DNA of 64,000 nucleotides from PALSA-693 sp963781155 (lineage in GTDB: Bacteria > Actinomycetota > Acidimicrobiia > Acidimicrobiales > Palsa-688), in contig CAWAEC010000006.1 of NCBI GenBank assembly GCA_963781155.1, positions 248,001 through 312,000 of the forward strand, given 5' to 3'. The notes under the pieces are model-generated. The model saw nothing but the letters and a program-made list of their open reading frames with translations, had not been told where the DNA came from and did no database searches. Made by a program: the position numbers and the translations under genes. This document shows positions 34,233-43,810 of this stretch, in pieces. Position 1 is the stretch's first letter. The number at the start of each line of letters is the position of its first letter.

Positions 34233-34805
34233 AAGCATGGCTAGAGGACACGTGAGCGCCCCTCAGGTCCATCGCTGTTGAACGGCGTACCGGGGTTGGG
34301 CGAGATACCAAAAATCGAGATTCAACCCTGCGACCCAGGGGTATAGCTCTTGTGTGCAGTCGCTACGAGAACCTGTTGACAGGACGGTTTACCCTCGGGG
34401 GTGGCGGGAGACCGTCTCGAGGCTGACCAGCGGGTCTCGCCCCGCGATGGTGGTTCTGATCCTCCGGCGGCCGTCGTCTAGGTCAAGAACGAGTAAGACC
34501 GGCTGACACCTGCAAACTGTATCCAGAGGAGAGTCCTGAGTACATCTCGTCCTGCCCGTTCATGCCCGTGCGCCACGACAGAGTTGAGAGCACAGAAAGC
34601 ATTGCAGGTACAGTGCCCGGCGCTATGATCGACGTCGACCGCGAGCACGGAAAACGTTGTGGGCGACAGTCGCCGGCCTGACGATCGTACCGTGCCCGGG
34701 CGAGGTGTTCGCCGTCGGGCGCTTGCGCCGGTGCGTTCCCCTCGTGGTCGGGATCCCAACCCAGCCACCTAATCGTCCTGTCGTACCCCGATCCTAAGGA
34801 GTTTA
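34233..34805. other. 573-bp intergenic region of lower GC
   Basis: No gene is supported on either strand. It presumably contains the promoter of the secreted-protein gene at 34806. A weak ribosome site (AAGGAG, 34797-34802) precedes that gene. Confidence 0.45.
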
Positions 34806-35718
34806 ATGAGCATCCGACGCGTCTGGGCTATCGTAGCTGTCGTCTGCATTGGTAGCTTCGCTCTTGGGTTAACGGCTGTGGCGGAAGGCGCAACAACAAC
34901 CAAAACGGTTAACCTCTCAGTGGGTCAGTCGGCCACTATTAACTGTAGCAATGGTACGCTCCAGGGTTCCTGGGCTACGCCGTTGATAGCGACCTGTGCA
35001 GGTACCACAACTACCAGCAGTACGAGTACGACCGTCGCCTCAACCACTACGACAACAGCGCCCACGCCTCCCGCAGGTGTTGCAATTGCACCGGTTGGCA
35101 CATTGGCCGCAGCGTCCGCGCCCGTGGGAGCGAACCCTGTTTCCTTGTCTGTCAATCCTGAAAAGGTTGGGGACCTGATGCTTTTGGGCATTGAGGACAG
35201 CAACACAACTCCCCCGACGGTCTCTGGCGTCTCAGGTGGTGGCGTCTCGTCGTGGACGCTTATCGCCAGTGACTCTGACGTGACTTACACCCAGGACGGT
35301 GACGAGATATGGGAGGGTATTGTCAGCGCAGCGAGGGGCATCGACTATCACAGTTACTCTCAGCGGGTACTCTGACGGTGATGACCTCGTGGCTCAGGAG
35401 TTTAATGGGGGAGGATCCGTCGCTTGGTCCCTTGACAAGATTGGGAAAGTAACGGGGACCGCCGCCGGTGATTTCAACTATCCTTCCTTGACTCCCAGCG
35501 GCACGCCCGAGCTGTACTTCGGTATCGGTAATGCCGTCAACGGCACACAATTAGTCGGTGATGGCACGCCCGGAGTGGCATACATAAGTACCGGTCTGGA
35601 ATGCGTCAGCCTTGTCGCTTATGATACCGAAACCTCTAAGGCTTTGGCACCAGCCGTCGCTAACTCGAGCGGAAGTGGTAACTGGCAAACAGCGTTGGCG
35701 GTCTTAGTGAAGAGCTAG
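34806..35718 (+). pseudogene. secreted Thr-rich surface protein gene with a frameshift
   Basis: Read through one frameshift, this encodes about 303 residues. An N-terminal signal peptide (VWAIVAVVCIGSFALGLTAVAEGA) is followed by a small module (TVNLSVGQSATINCSNG), a Thr/Ser linker rich in TTTT, and a beta-rich domain (DLMLLGIEDSNTTPPTVSGV, then TITVTLSGYSDGDDLVAQEF). An extra A near 35334 (GCGAGGGG) breaks the frame; without it the reading is SAAGASTITV. It may be a real pseudogene or a sequencing error. Codon use is less GC-biased than neighbours, suggesting transfer. Function unknown. Confidence 0.65.
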
Positions 35719-35758
35719 ATTCCGAGGCCCGACGCCGACGAACTCGCTGCCCGAATAG

Positions 35759-36692
35759 TCGCCGCGGACTTCCCCGCTACTTCGTCGTTGCGTACCGAAA
35801 GCGGCTGTTCCAGCTCGACAAGGGCCATTCATCTAAGTCGCTGCGGCGCGAACTAGATGGGCAGCTACGGCATCGGTTCGAGATCGAGACTTCGGCATTC
35901 GCCGGGGGCGTTGCCATGGCCCGCCCAGTGTGGTCGGCGAGGGTGAACCGGTCGCGGTGGTGGCAGGACAGCGAGTGCGCTGCCACGAATGGATCGATGG
36001 CGAGATCAAGCTCAACGAGCAGACCAGCGTGGAGGAGAGCCGCCTGATGGGTAAACTGGTGGCTCACCTGCATGGACTGTGCCTGCCATGGTCACAGGTT
36101 CTTGACTACACGCCGGGCGATGACGAACCCCAGTGGGCTGGTCTCGCCCTGGAGGCCGATCGCCGCCGCAGCGGCTTGGCACCACTCATTCACGAACATC
36201 TCGCGACCCTGGAAACCCTCGAGGACAAGGCCCGTCAGGCTCGGCGGGCACATCGAATGTTGCCTACGGTGGGTAGCCACCGAGATCTTAATGCTCACAA
36301 TGTCCTGTTTTCCGCTGATGGTCTGCAGCTCATTTGACTGGGATGCAGCCGGACCGATCTTCGTCCCCTGGGAGCGGGCGAACTACGCCACCCTGTGGAG
36401 CGCCCGCGTTGGCGGCCGCTCCGACCTAGAGGCTTGTACCGCCTTCCTCCGCGGTTACCGCGAAGGTGGAGGCGAGATCGAAGGCGATGACCCTGACACC
36501 CTGGATTTCCTCGTCGAAAACGTGGAGAACTGGACCAAGAAGAATGTGCGGTGGGCAATCGAGACACGCACCTCTGAACAATGCGAGTGGGCCCGGCTCC
36601 TCCTCGCTGCACTCCTGGAGACGCCGGGGACCATCGAGCAACGCCGCCGCCTGCTCCAAAAGGCGATTTCCCGTCTGGACCGTCGCGACTGA
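35759..36692 (+). pseudogene. aminoglycoside-phosphotransferase-like kinase gene with two frameshifts
   Basis: Reading across frames gives a phosphotransferase-family protein: RYFVVAYRKRLFQLDKGHSS, FEIETSAFAGGVAMARPV, VRCHEWIDGEIKLNEQ, the Brenner-type loop GSHRDLNAHNVLF (catalytic Asp), then FDWDAAGPIF with the metal-binding Asp. The frame changes near 35928 and again near 36335, where an extra T turns LIDWDA into a stop. The family phosphorylates small hydroxylated substrates such as antibiotics or homoserine. It is probably inactive unless the shifts are sequencing errors. Confidence 0.65.
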
Positions 36693-36836
36693 TTCGTAAC
36701 AGAAATGGAGGACGTCGCCGGTCAGCAGAAGTTGTCCGCTCCGTACCCGCCCTTATTGTGCCGGAGTGTGAGGGTGACGCGGTCACCCGCGAGCGGCGAT
36801 TCGGCCGCATGGATCGGACACGGCCGACAATACCCG

Positions 36837-37283
36837 TTAATCGCTGTCGGGCTCGTGTTTCGGCCGATCGGTGTACGTCCCCGATGGTCCGGCGCCGTGG
36901 ACCTCGATCCATTCGGCACCTTCGGGTCCAGCCTTCCACGAGTAAAGCATGTCCGGGCTGAAGTAACCCATCCCCGGTCGCACGCTCCGGTTACCGTAGA
37001 TCAACTCACCTTTGAGAATGTAGGTGAGTTGGTGAGTCCCGTGACGATGAGGTTTCACCCGTTCACCGGCCTGGACGCTTTCATGGAACACGCGAAGTCC
37101 GGGTGTTTGAAGGATCACCTTGGTCACCATGTCACGTCCGAACAGGTCGAACGCTTCAGCGGCGACGCCGGGATCTGCGTTTTCGTACAGGTCGGCGATC
37201 GTACGTCCGGGAATCTCGTCAATAGAGAAGAAGAACGGTCGCAGCTCTTCACTCTCTTCTGTTGTAGCGGTTGTCTCTGACAT
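36837..37283 (-). CDS. cupin-domain protein
   Basis: A 148-residue single-domain cupin. Motif 1 is PHRHGTHQLTYILKGEL, with two His and a Glu for metal binding, and motif 2 is PGMGYFSPDMLYSWKAGPEG. Family members range from dioxygenases to sugar-binding proteins, so the reaction cannot be assigned. It is flanked by decayed genes on one side and a small charged protein on the other. A GGGAGG lies ~12 nt before the ATG. Confidence 0.82.
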   Translation of the reverse strand: MSETTATTEESEELRPFFFSIDEIPGRTIADLYENADPGVAAEAFDLFGRDMVTKVILQTPGLRVFHESVQAGERVKPHRHGTHQLTYILKGELIYGNRSVRPGMGYFSPDMLYSWKAGPEGAEWIEVHGAGPSGTYTDRPKHEPDSD

Positions 37284-37396
37284 TGCTTCCCGAGCCTCCC
37301 TTGTAGGGGCCTTACGCCGCGATGCTACCCGGTCGGGGCTGAGGTCTCCAGGGTGGTCGCACGGCCGCCAACAGCTGCGCCAGTCCGGCTCACAGA

Positions 37397-37633
37397 TCAG
37401 TGACGGTGACGATCGCGCTCTTCCTCGTCGTCACGATCCAGGTCGCGATCCTCCTGTCGCCGCTGCCGCAACTCCTCGGCGTGTGTATCGACGTGCAACC
37501 GGTGTTCCAGCTGCTCGGCGCGGCGTTCCTCCTTCGGAGTCTCGTGCCCTTCTTCCTTTTGCTCGTCCAGCGACTCGAGCTCGCTTTCGAGGGCATCATC
37601 GCGGGGGCGGGGCGGCCCGTCAGAGTCAGGCAT
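37397..37633 (-). CDS. small highly charged hypothetical protein
   Basis: A 78-residue protein, almost entirely Glu/Asp/Arg/His-rich helix (ALESELESLDEQKEEGHETP, AEQLEHRLHVDTHAEELRQR). It resembles the short charged, disordered or coiled-coil proteins common in Actinobacteria. The start at ATG 37633 is supported by a GGAGG ribosome site 6 nt upstream. No family is recognised. Confidence 0.55.
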   Translation of the reverse strand: MPDSDGPPRPRDDALESELESLDEQKEEGHETPKEERRAEQLEHRLHVDTHAEELRQRRQEDRDLDRDDEEERDRHRH

Positions 37634-38358
37634 GCGTTGCCTCCATTGGTCGGCTGGTCCAAAGGACCGATGGAGGCAGGTTAGCCGATCCGTTTTGGAA
37701 GCCCGGTAGCTGATCACGTTGGCGTCTTGGGCGACGTGTACCTTGACCTACCGATCCTGATTCAGTTCGGTTCGAACATAGGATTCGGATATTGACTTCT
37801 GCCTCTTCGTTCGTCAGGCGGCTCGGGGGTACTTTGGGTAGGAAATTCGGAGGCGGTTTCGGTAGATCCGCTGAGGATCGAGGCTGGCGCCGGCGGCCCG
37901 ATGAGCCGCTCACAGGTCGCGTTCATTCGCGACGCTTGAACCGCGGTGGGCCCAAACGGCGATTCGATTGATCGACGTAATCTTGGCTTTGCCCGGGCCG
38001 TACGACGGGGACAACGTTCGTACGTTCGTTACAGCAATCATCCCGCCGACAAATGTGCAGTCGAAATTGCGTGGCATCAGTGGTTACGACCCTGCGCTCT
38101 CGGTCGAGTTGCCCGTTGTGACCGCCACGGGGTCTCCCGGATCGGTTCCGGCGAGAATTCCTCACCAACGATCCGGCGCTCAGCCATCCGCTGTTGCTTG
38201 GACTCGACTCCGGCAGCCGATACGGGGCGGCGAGGCCTTCTCTGTCGTGGGCGACGGTTTGGGAGGGTGTGGATTGCGACAGGGAATGGCGGGACCCGCC
38301 GATGACGGCGGCGGTGGCCGCTGAGTGACCCGTCGCCCGAAGAAGACCCTAGATGCCG
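37634..38358. other. 725-bp region without a convincing gene, with stem-loop element B
   Basis: Short frames on both strands lack ribosome sites or family patterns. The dispersed stem-loop element B lies at 38236-38289. Confidence 0.5.
38236..38289. repeat. dispersed stem-loop element, copy B
   Basis: CCTTCTCTGTCGTG at the left and GCGACAGGGAATGG at the right form an imperfect inverted repeat. The right half shares TGTGGATT-R-CGACAG-R-GAA with copy A at 18721-18739, and the left half shares TTCTCTGTCGTG. Confidence 0.7.
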
Positions 38359-38892
38359 TTACCGTGATGGCTCAAAGTGCGCTCGATTGTCCCGTAGCCC
38401 CTTCGAGTGGACAGGACTATGGAGTCGCGCCCTCAGCGCGGAGGCCTGTCGGTGCAGGACATCGGCGGGTGTCGGTTGCTCGTTGAACATCTCTGCCCAC
38501 GTGATCGGGCCGCCTGGCGCAGGATCGTTGGGGTAGCGGGGAACGATGTGGGTGTGGAGGTGAGGAACCCAGTTTCCGAGGGTGAGCAGGTTCATCTTGA
38601 CGGGACGGAACTCCGTCTCAATTGCACGGGAGACAGCCAGCACGTCAGCCCAGTATTGGCTGGCGGCATCGGCGTCAAGCTCGGTGGGCTCCGCTACATG
38701 ACCGTGCCGCCAGATGACGATGCTGTAGCCCGTGAGCCGACTTCGCCGTTCCAGGCGGACCTCGCTGGAGGGTAGCTCGGTGACGAAGAGTGCGTGGTCA
38801 TCGTCGCTGTCGTTTCCAAGCGCAGCGCACAGCGGGCATTCGACTCCAGCCTTCCGGTCGCTCCAGTCGTCGGGCCACCCGCCATCGGTCAC
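38359..38892 (-). CDS. HIT-family nucleotide hydrolase/transferase
   Basis: A 177-residue protein of the histidine-triad superfamily, with the nucleotide-binding motif HLHTHI in WVPHLHTHIVPRYPND. An N-terminal C-x2-C (VECPLCAALG) could bind zinc. The conserved strand region is EVRLERRSRLTGYSIVIWRHGHVAEPTEL. GTG 38892 was chosen; upstream sequence belongs to the truncated nitronate monooxygenase. HIT proteins hydrolyse or transfer nucleoside monophosphates; the specific substrate is unknown. Confidence 0.82.
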   Translation of the reverse strand: MTDGGWPDDWSDRKAGVECPLCAALGNDSDDDHALFVTELPSSEVRLERRSRLTGYSIVIWRHGHVAEPTELDADAASQYWADVLAVSRAIETEFRPVKMNLLTLGNWVPHLHTHIVPRYPNDPAPGGPITWAEMFNEQPTPADVLHRQASALRARLHSPVHSKGLRDNRAHFEPSR

Positions 38893-39412
38893 TCCACCAG
38901 CCTCGCGCGCGTTCGACGGGATTCGGTCGGCGCTCGTCGACCACGGCGGGGACGAAGGGGAGGGTGGCTCGTCCGCCGCCATGCCCGCCCGCTTCCGTGC
39001 CTTGGGCAATGACGATGTCGGCGCCTGCGTCGAGCGCTGTGCGGGCTTCCTCGAGGTTGGTGACCTGTATGACGAGTTTCACCCCCGCTCGCTTGACTCG
39101 CTCGGCGAGTGGGCCGGGATCACCGAATGACAACATGATGGCAGGGCGGCGTTCAAGAGCCCATTCGACGATTCCTGGGTCGACCGACCACGAGGGGAAC
39201 CCCACGCCCCAGGGCTTATCAGTACGGTCAGTGACCAGCGCCAGCTCCCGATCGAGCCAATCGATTTCGCCCCGTCCCCCGCCGACCAGGCCGAGCCCAC
39301 CGCCATTGGATACTACCGCGGCAAGCACTTCGCCGGCAGAGCCGCCCATGGGCGCCGAGGCGACGGGGTGAGCGATCGAGAACATCTCGGTGAAGGCAGT
39401 CCGCAGCGACAT
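38893..39412 (-). pseudogene. nitronate monooxygenase (2-nitropropane dioxygenase) gene, 3' half lost
   Basis: The N-terminal half is well preserved: IAHPVASAPMGGSAGEVLAAVVSNGGGLGLVGGG, then WGVGFPSWSVD, the nitronate-type SFGDPGPLAERVKRAG and GTEAGGHGGG, where the His is the catalytic base. ATG 39412 has GGAGGG upstream. Homology stops near 38936 (after LPFVPAVVDE); the second half of the FMN barrel is missing and the frame runs into the HIT gene. The product would not fold as a normal enzyme. Confidence 0.7.
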
Positions 39413-39422
39413 ACCCTCCTGC

Positions 39423-39690
39423 TTACCGCCGGCCGTCGCAACGCGACAAGAAACGGCAACGCTGGGTTTCCTCTTCGAGTCCGGGGAGGTGGCTCGGGGG
39501 AATTTCGACGACGTTGCACCGATGTCCTTGGCGAATTGCGCCTCCGCTTCGGGTGGGATGGCCTCATCGTTTGTCGCCAGGAGGTACCAGGTGGGCAGCG
39601 ATTTCCGTGCGGGGACGCCCATCATCTCGGTGGACGCGGCAGAGGCCAAAAGTGGCTGGGCGGCCCGATCGCACACGTGAATGGCTGTGG
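39423..39690 (-). pseudogene. C-terminal fragment of an alpha/beta hydrolase, frameshifted
   Basis: The reading SLPTWYLLATNDEAIPPEAE, then AQFAKDIGAT, matches the end region of EstA-like alpha/beta hydrolases that carries the catalytic Asp. A shift near 39510 moves the frame to VVEIPPSHLPGLEEE, which supplies the catalytic His. No N-terminal part is found upstream. It stops 10 nt before the nitronate monooxygenase start. Confidence 0.55.
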
Positions 39691-39962
39691 TACTGCCACT
39701 GTCGGTGGCGGTCAACCGAGCCGGCTCGGTGTCGGGAAGGGGGATGAGCAAGGGACGAAAAGCAGGCGGTCCCCAATCCCCCGTCGGCACAACCAATGAA
39801 ACCTTGTGTCGGTGAGACGGAGCGCCTATCGTCGCACTAGTGCATGGTGCACGATTGCAATGACGGGCGTGTGACCGTCTGACACGACGGGGGAGACCGA
39901 ACGACAAGCGATCTGGATTCCCGGTAGTGGGGAGCCAGGCCCGATGCAGCGGAAAGGAAGTC

Positions 39963-41687
39963 ATGGTTGCCGTGCCTGCATTCCTGACGAGGAAAGCCCC
40001 GGCTCATTCCGGGGTCGGCCGGAAACATGGGAGACGAGCGGTCGCCGCCTTGGCGGCGCTCGGGCTCCCGGCCGTGGCCGGGGTCTACGCCGTGGCCCCG
40101 TTGGGGGGGCCGCCCGCCGCGTCCGCGGCGCCGGCGGCGGCCGGCCCGGTGGCAACGCCGGTCACAGGTCAGCCCGCCGCGTCTGCTCCAGTTCCGACGG
40201 TGACCGGTCCGCTCCCGGGGCCCATCCCGCCTGCCGCGGGCGGCGGGGTGTCCATCGTGTCGCCCACGGTGCTCCAGCAGGCCGGCTACCAGGAAAAAGA
40301 GTTCTTTATCTCCGGCACTGCACAGGCGTACAACTTCGTCGGCACCCCGACCCCCGCGGGCCGCTGGACAGTGGTGCCCGCGCCGGGCTCTGCGACGTAT
40401 TACCAGAGCAGGATTGTGGTGCTTACGCCGATCAACCCGAAGAGTTTCAGTGGGAACGCCATTGTGGAGTGGTCCAACGTGTCGGGCGGCCTCGACTCCC
40501 TGCCGGATTTGACGCTCGACCACGCCGACGTGTTCCGCCAGGGTGACGCCTATGTGGGTGTGGCCGCGGAGTTCGTCGGTGTCGCTGGGGCAAAGCTGAA
40601 CAACCCGGCCCGGTACGGAACGCTGGTCCAGCCGGGCGACAGCTACTCCTACGACATCTTCTCCCAGGCCGGGATGGCCGTTCGCAATTTGTACGCCAAC
40701 GTTCTCGGCGGCCTGAAGCCCAAGGTGATCGTGGCCGACGGGATCTCCCAGTCGGCCATCCGCATGCAGACCTACATCGACGCGTTCGCCCCGATGTACA
40801 ACGTGTACGACGGCTACGTCGTGCACAGTCGCAGTGCCGCCACCTCGGATCTGCAGCAGGCGACCAGCACCGCCTCGGTCCTGGTGGGCGGGGTGCCCAC
40901 CTCGGTGCCTGACGGCAACGTGGGGCTGGCCAATGTCCCGGCGCCATCGGTGGTGCTGAGCCGCACGGACATTTACGCACCGGTACTGAGCTACATGACC
41001 CAGACCGACGTGTTCTCGCCTCCCTACGGTCTGCTGAACTACGGTCCCGCCACCCAAGCCAACTCGCGGGGCTTCCGGCTATGGGAGGCGGCCGGTACCT
41101 CCCATGCCGACTCCTGCCAGTTCCTGTTGTGCATCAATCAGGGCGGCGGGTTGGCCGGCACGATCGCGCTGTTCAACGAGATGCTCAACCCGCCGGCCAC
41201 CATCCCCGGGATCGGTACTTGCTTGACTCCCGGAGGCCTACCGGCGCCGATCAACACAGGCGAGGCCCGCTACACCTTCAGCGCAGCCGTGCTGCAACTG
41301 GTCACGTGGGCCGCTACCGGCGGCGCTCTGACCGGCATGCCTGCGGCGGCGCCGCCGCTGTTCGTCGGCCAGTACGTCGGAGAGCCTGCCACGACTGCTC
41401 CCGTCGTCGACGCCAACGGGAACATCATCGGCGGGGTTCGCTCACCCGCAGTGGACGTGCCGGTGGCGACCCTGACCGGCGACTCCACCAGCATGCCGGG
41501 CTTCTGCGTACTGGCGGGAACCACCACTACGTTCACGTCGGCCCAACTCAAGGCGCTCTACCCGACGCACCGGGCATTTGTGGTCAAGTGGGCCAATGAC
41601 GTCTCCAAGCTGGTACGGCAGGGCTACCTGACTCAGATCGACGGCGAGCAGCTCATCGCCGCCGCCGGAGCCTCCAACGTGCGCTGA
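39963..41687 (+). CDS. secreted alpha/beta-hydrolase domain-containing protein
   Basis: A 574-residue exported protein. An Arg-rich N-terminus (RKHGRRAVAALAALGLPAVAGVYA) acts as signal peptide, possibly twin-arginine-like, followed by an Ala/Pro-rich linker. The hydrolase part has the nucleophile Ser in DGISQSAIRMQTYI and a catalytic His in AAGTSHADSCQF, the pattern of the large alpha/beta-hydrolase family that often carries such a GxSQS elbow. Substrate unknown; these are thought to be esterases or lactonases. ATG 39963 follows GGAAAGGAAG by a few bases. Confidence 0.8.
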   Translation: MVAVPAFLTRKAPAHSGVGRKHGRRAVAALAALGLPAVAGVYAVAPLGGPPAASAAPAAAGPVATPVTGQPAASAPVPTVTGPLPGPIPPAAGGGVSIVSPTVLQQAGYQEKEFFISGTAQAYNFVGTPTPAGRWTVVPAPGSATYYQSRIVVLTPINPKSFSGNAIVEWSNVSGGLDSLPDLTLDHADVFRQGDAYVGVAAEFVGVAGAKLNNPARYGTLVQPGDSYSYDIFSQAGMAVRNLYANVLGGLKPKVIVADGISQSAIRMQTYIDAFAPMYNVYDGYVVHSRSAATSDLQQATSTASVLVGGVPTSVPDGNVGLANVPAPSVVLSRTDIYAPVLSYMTQTDVFSPPYGLLNYGPATQANSRGFRLWEAAGTSHADSCQFLLCINQGGGLAGTIALFNEMLNPPATIPGIGTCLTPGGLPAPINTGEARYTFSAAVLQLVTWAATGGALTGMPAAAPPLFVGQYVGEPATTAPVVDANGNIIGGVRSPAVDVPVATLTGDSTSMPGFCVLAGTTTTFTSAQLKALYPTHRAFVVKWANDVSKLVRQGYLTQIDGEQLIAAAGASNVR

Positions 41688-41951
41688 AAGGTGAGCGCCG
41701 CCGGCGGCTAGGGCGACAGTGGTCGCACACCCGTGTCCTAGGCAATGCGGTCAGCGTTTGATGCCCATCCCCCCTCACCCTGCGGTCCACCACCGTGGGG
41801 TGAGGGGCTTATGGGACGGACGTGCCTATGACGTGCCGGTGGAAGTTTCGAGGCGTTGGTATCGAGCAGAACCTCCGACTTATCGGTCGCGGGGTTGGTC
41901 TGCGCACGGGGACGTTGTCCCGCCCGGTTGGTGACGACGGAGATCGACCGC

Positions 41952-41957
41952 TAGCAT
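41952..41957 (+). promoter_or_regulatory. -10 box of a probable leaderless transcript (TetR gene)
   Basis: TAGCAT ends 6 nt before GTG 41964 and no ribosome site is present. Confidence 0.45.
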
Positions 41958-41963
41958 CAGAAA

Positions 41964-42578
41964 GTGGGCGCCTCGTCGATCCGAGACCGCAAAGCCCGAG
42001 AGACACGGGCTCGCATTGCCAAGGCCGCCCTCAGCCTGTTTATGACCAACGGCTACGCCGCGACGTCGCTCGATGAAATAGCCCAAGCCGCGGACGTGGG
42101 TCGACGCACGATTTTCGAGCACTTTTCGACGAAGGAGGCCATACTCTTCGACCACCTCGTCGTCAGCCAAGAGGTCGCTGTTCAGCGCCTTAAAGATAGA
42201 CCACTCTCCGAGCCGCCCATTGTGAGCCTGCACGCGGCGATGCGCGAATTGTGCGAGGAAGGCTACGACCGGGACTATCTCGCGCAGATTAGAGCCGTGC
42301 TCAAGGCTGAACCGCAGTTCGGGTATGGCGAGCTGTCGGTCGGTGCGAGGACGTTCGAGAGGCGCCTCCTGGCGACTCTCAAGGATCGGGTGGGTGAACA
42401 GGGATCGTCTCTGGAACTCCGAGCCGTGACCCTGATGGTGCTCGCGTGGGTTGACGCCGCCAATCGTGTCTATCTTTTCGAGGGCCAACGTTCGCTGGTC
42501 GAGTACTTCGACGAGGTCGTAGAAGCCTGTCTTACTACGGCCGAGCGCGACCTCCGAGTGCGCCTCAAAAGTCGGTGA
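41964..42578 (+). CDS. TetR/AcrR-family transcriptional regulator
   Basis: A 204-residue regulator. The HTH is TRARIAKAALSLFMTNGYAATSLDEIAQAADVGRRTIFEHFSTKEAIL. The C-terminal ligand domain is unassigned (WVDAANRVYLFEGQRSLVEYF). Its stop is followed at once by the truncated dehydrogenase tail, so its original target gene may have been lost. Confidence 0.9.
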   Translation: MGASSIRDRKARETRARIAKAALSLFMTNGYAATSLDEIAQAADVGRRTIFEHFSTKEAILFDHLVVSQEVAVQRLKDRPLSEPPIVSLHAAMRELCEEGYDRDYLAQIRAVLKAEPQFGYGELSVGARTFERRLLATLKDRVGEQGSSLELRAVTLMVLAWVDAANRVYLFEGQRSLVEYFDEVVEACLTTAERDLRVRLKSR

Positions 42579-42798
42579 CCCCAGGACGCCCACCGTCCAG
42601 CCGAAGGACGGGCGCGCCCTGTTCTTCGTGGTCGAGCCTGACCGCGCCCGGCTCGTGGACCTGGCCCAGCGGCTCAGGGACGGACGGCTCCAGCCGATCG
42701 TCGGAGCGGTACGCCCGCTCGCCGAAGCGCCCGCTGCGTTCGCCCCCGACCAGCGCACCCCCGGCAAGACGATCATCCGCATCACCGAAGGCGGATAA
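42579..42798 (+). pseudogene. C-terminal fragment of a zinc-type alcohol dehydrogenase
   Basis: An open frame from the TetR stop to TAA 42796 reads GRALFFVVEPDRARLVDLAQ, then LQPIVGAVRPLAEAPAAFAP, ending GKTIIRITEGG. This is the standard C-terminus of quinone-reductase-like MDR dehydrogenases. There is no start codon or upstream domain, so this is a remnant. Confidence 0.65.
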
Positions 42799-43030
42799 CC
42801 GGGTACGGGCAGCTGCCCGCTGAACCCTCGGCCTGGAGCCGCGTGCCGCCGGCGAACCCCTCCTCGCCGCCCGAGCGCCACCCTCGTGCTGGTCGGCGCT
42901 CACCTGGTTACGGCTGAGGGGGAGATCGGGAGCTTCACTCCGGCTGCCGTCCGTTCGGCCGATCTACACCCGCTAGGTCGCTACGCTGCCCATAGGGAGG
43001 TCAGCGCAAACCGAAACCAGGAGGAACCAG

Positions 43031-43810
43031 ATGCCAGAGTTCACCTCATACGCTGCCGGGACCCCGTCCTGGGTCGACCATGCGACCCAGGACCTCGAAG
43101 CTTCCAACTCCTTCTACGGGGCTCTCTTCAGCTGGACCGCCGACGACCAGGGCGAGGATATGGGGCACTACACGCTCATGCGCAAGGGCGGGAAGATCGT
43201 GGCTGGCAACATGAAGGTCATGGCGGAGGGCCAGCCCAGTGCATGGGTTTCGTACGTCTCCGTCGACGACGCCGACGCCACGGTCGACCTCGCCAAGAAG
43301 GCGGGCGCCACCGTGTTCGTGGAGCCCATGGACGTGGCGGATATCGGGCGCATGGCGGTTTTCGCCGATCCCACGGGCGCCGTTATAGGCATATGGCAGC
43401 CGAAGACCTTCAAGGGAGCCGAGCTGGCCAACGAAGCCGGGACCTTCGCCTGGAACGAGCTCAACACCCGAGACGTCCCCGGGGCGAAGGCCTTCTACAC
43501 GGAGGTGTTCGGCTGGACACCGAACGACCTCGACATGGAAGGAATGACCTACACCGAATGGAAGCTCGCTGACAAGTCGGTGGCAGGCATGATGACCATG
43601 CCCGACATGGTCCCCGCCGAGGTCCCCGCACACTGGCTCGTCTACTTCGCAGTCGACGACACCGACGCCTCAGTCGCCAAGGCGACGGGACTCGGAGGAA
43701 GCACTTTTGTGCCTCCGACCGACATACCTCCTGGGCGCTTTGCAGTTCTGTCCGATCCTGACGGAGCCGTTTTCGCCGTGATCAAGATGAACCCGACGAC
43801 GGCCGCCTGA
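43031..43810 (+). CDS. two-domain VOC-family (glyoxalase/CFP32-like) protein
   Basis: A 259-residue protein made of two VOC modules of similar design: SWVDHATQDLEASNSFYGALFSW at the N-terminus and AWNELNTRDVPGAKAFYTEVFGW from about residue 140. Each ends in a DP(T/D)GAV block (ADPTGAVIGIW, SDPDGAVFAVI). Actinobacterial relatives include CFP32-type proteins of unclear function. ATG 43031 has AGGAGG 7 nt upstream. Confidence 0.85.
   Translation: MPEFTSYAAGTPSWVDHATQDLEASNSFYGALFSWTADDQGEDMGHYTLMRKGGKIVAGNMKVMAEGQPSAWVSYVSVDDADATVDLAKKAGATVFVEPMDVADIGRMAVFADPTGAVIGIWQPKTFKGAELANEAGTFAWNELNTRDVPGAKAFYTEVFGWTPNDLDMEGMTYTEWKLADKSVAGMMTMPDMVPAEVPAHWLVYFAVDDTDASVAKATGLGGSTFVPPTDIPPGRFAVLSDPDGAVFAVIKMNPTTAA

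Noticed and set aside
37968..38324. 118-codon plus-strand frame starting MIDVILALPGP
   Set aside because: TTG start without a ribosome site, loses protein-like character after ~40 codons and runs through stem-loop element B.
39837..41057. 406-codon minus-strand frame opposite the secreted hydrolase
   Set aside because: Gly/Arg/His-rich antisense frame without recognisable domains; the plus-strand gene has a ribosome site and conserved motifs.
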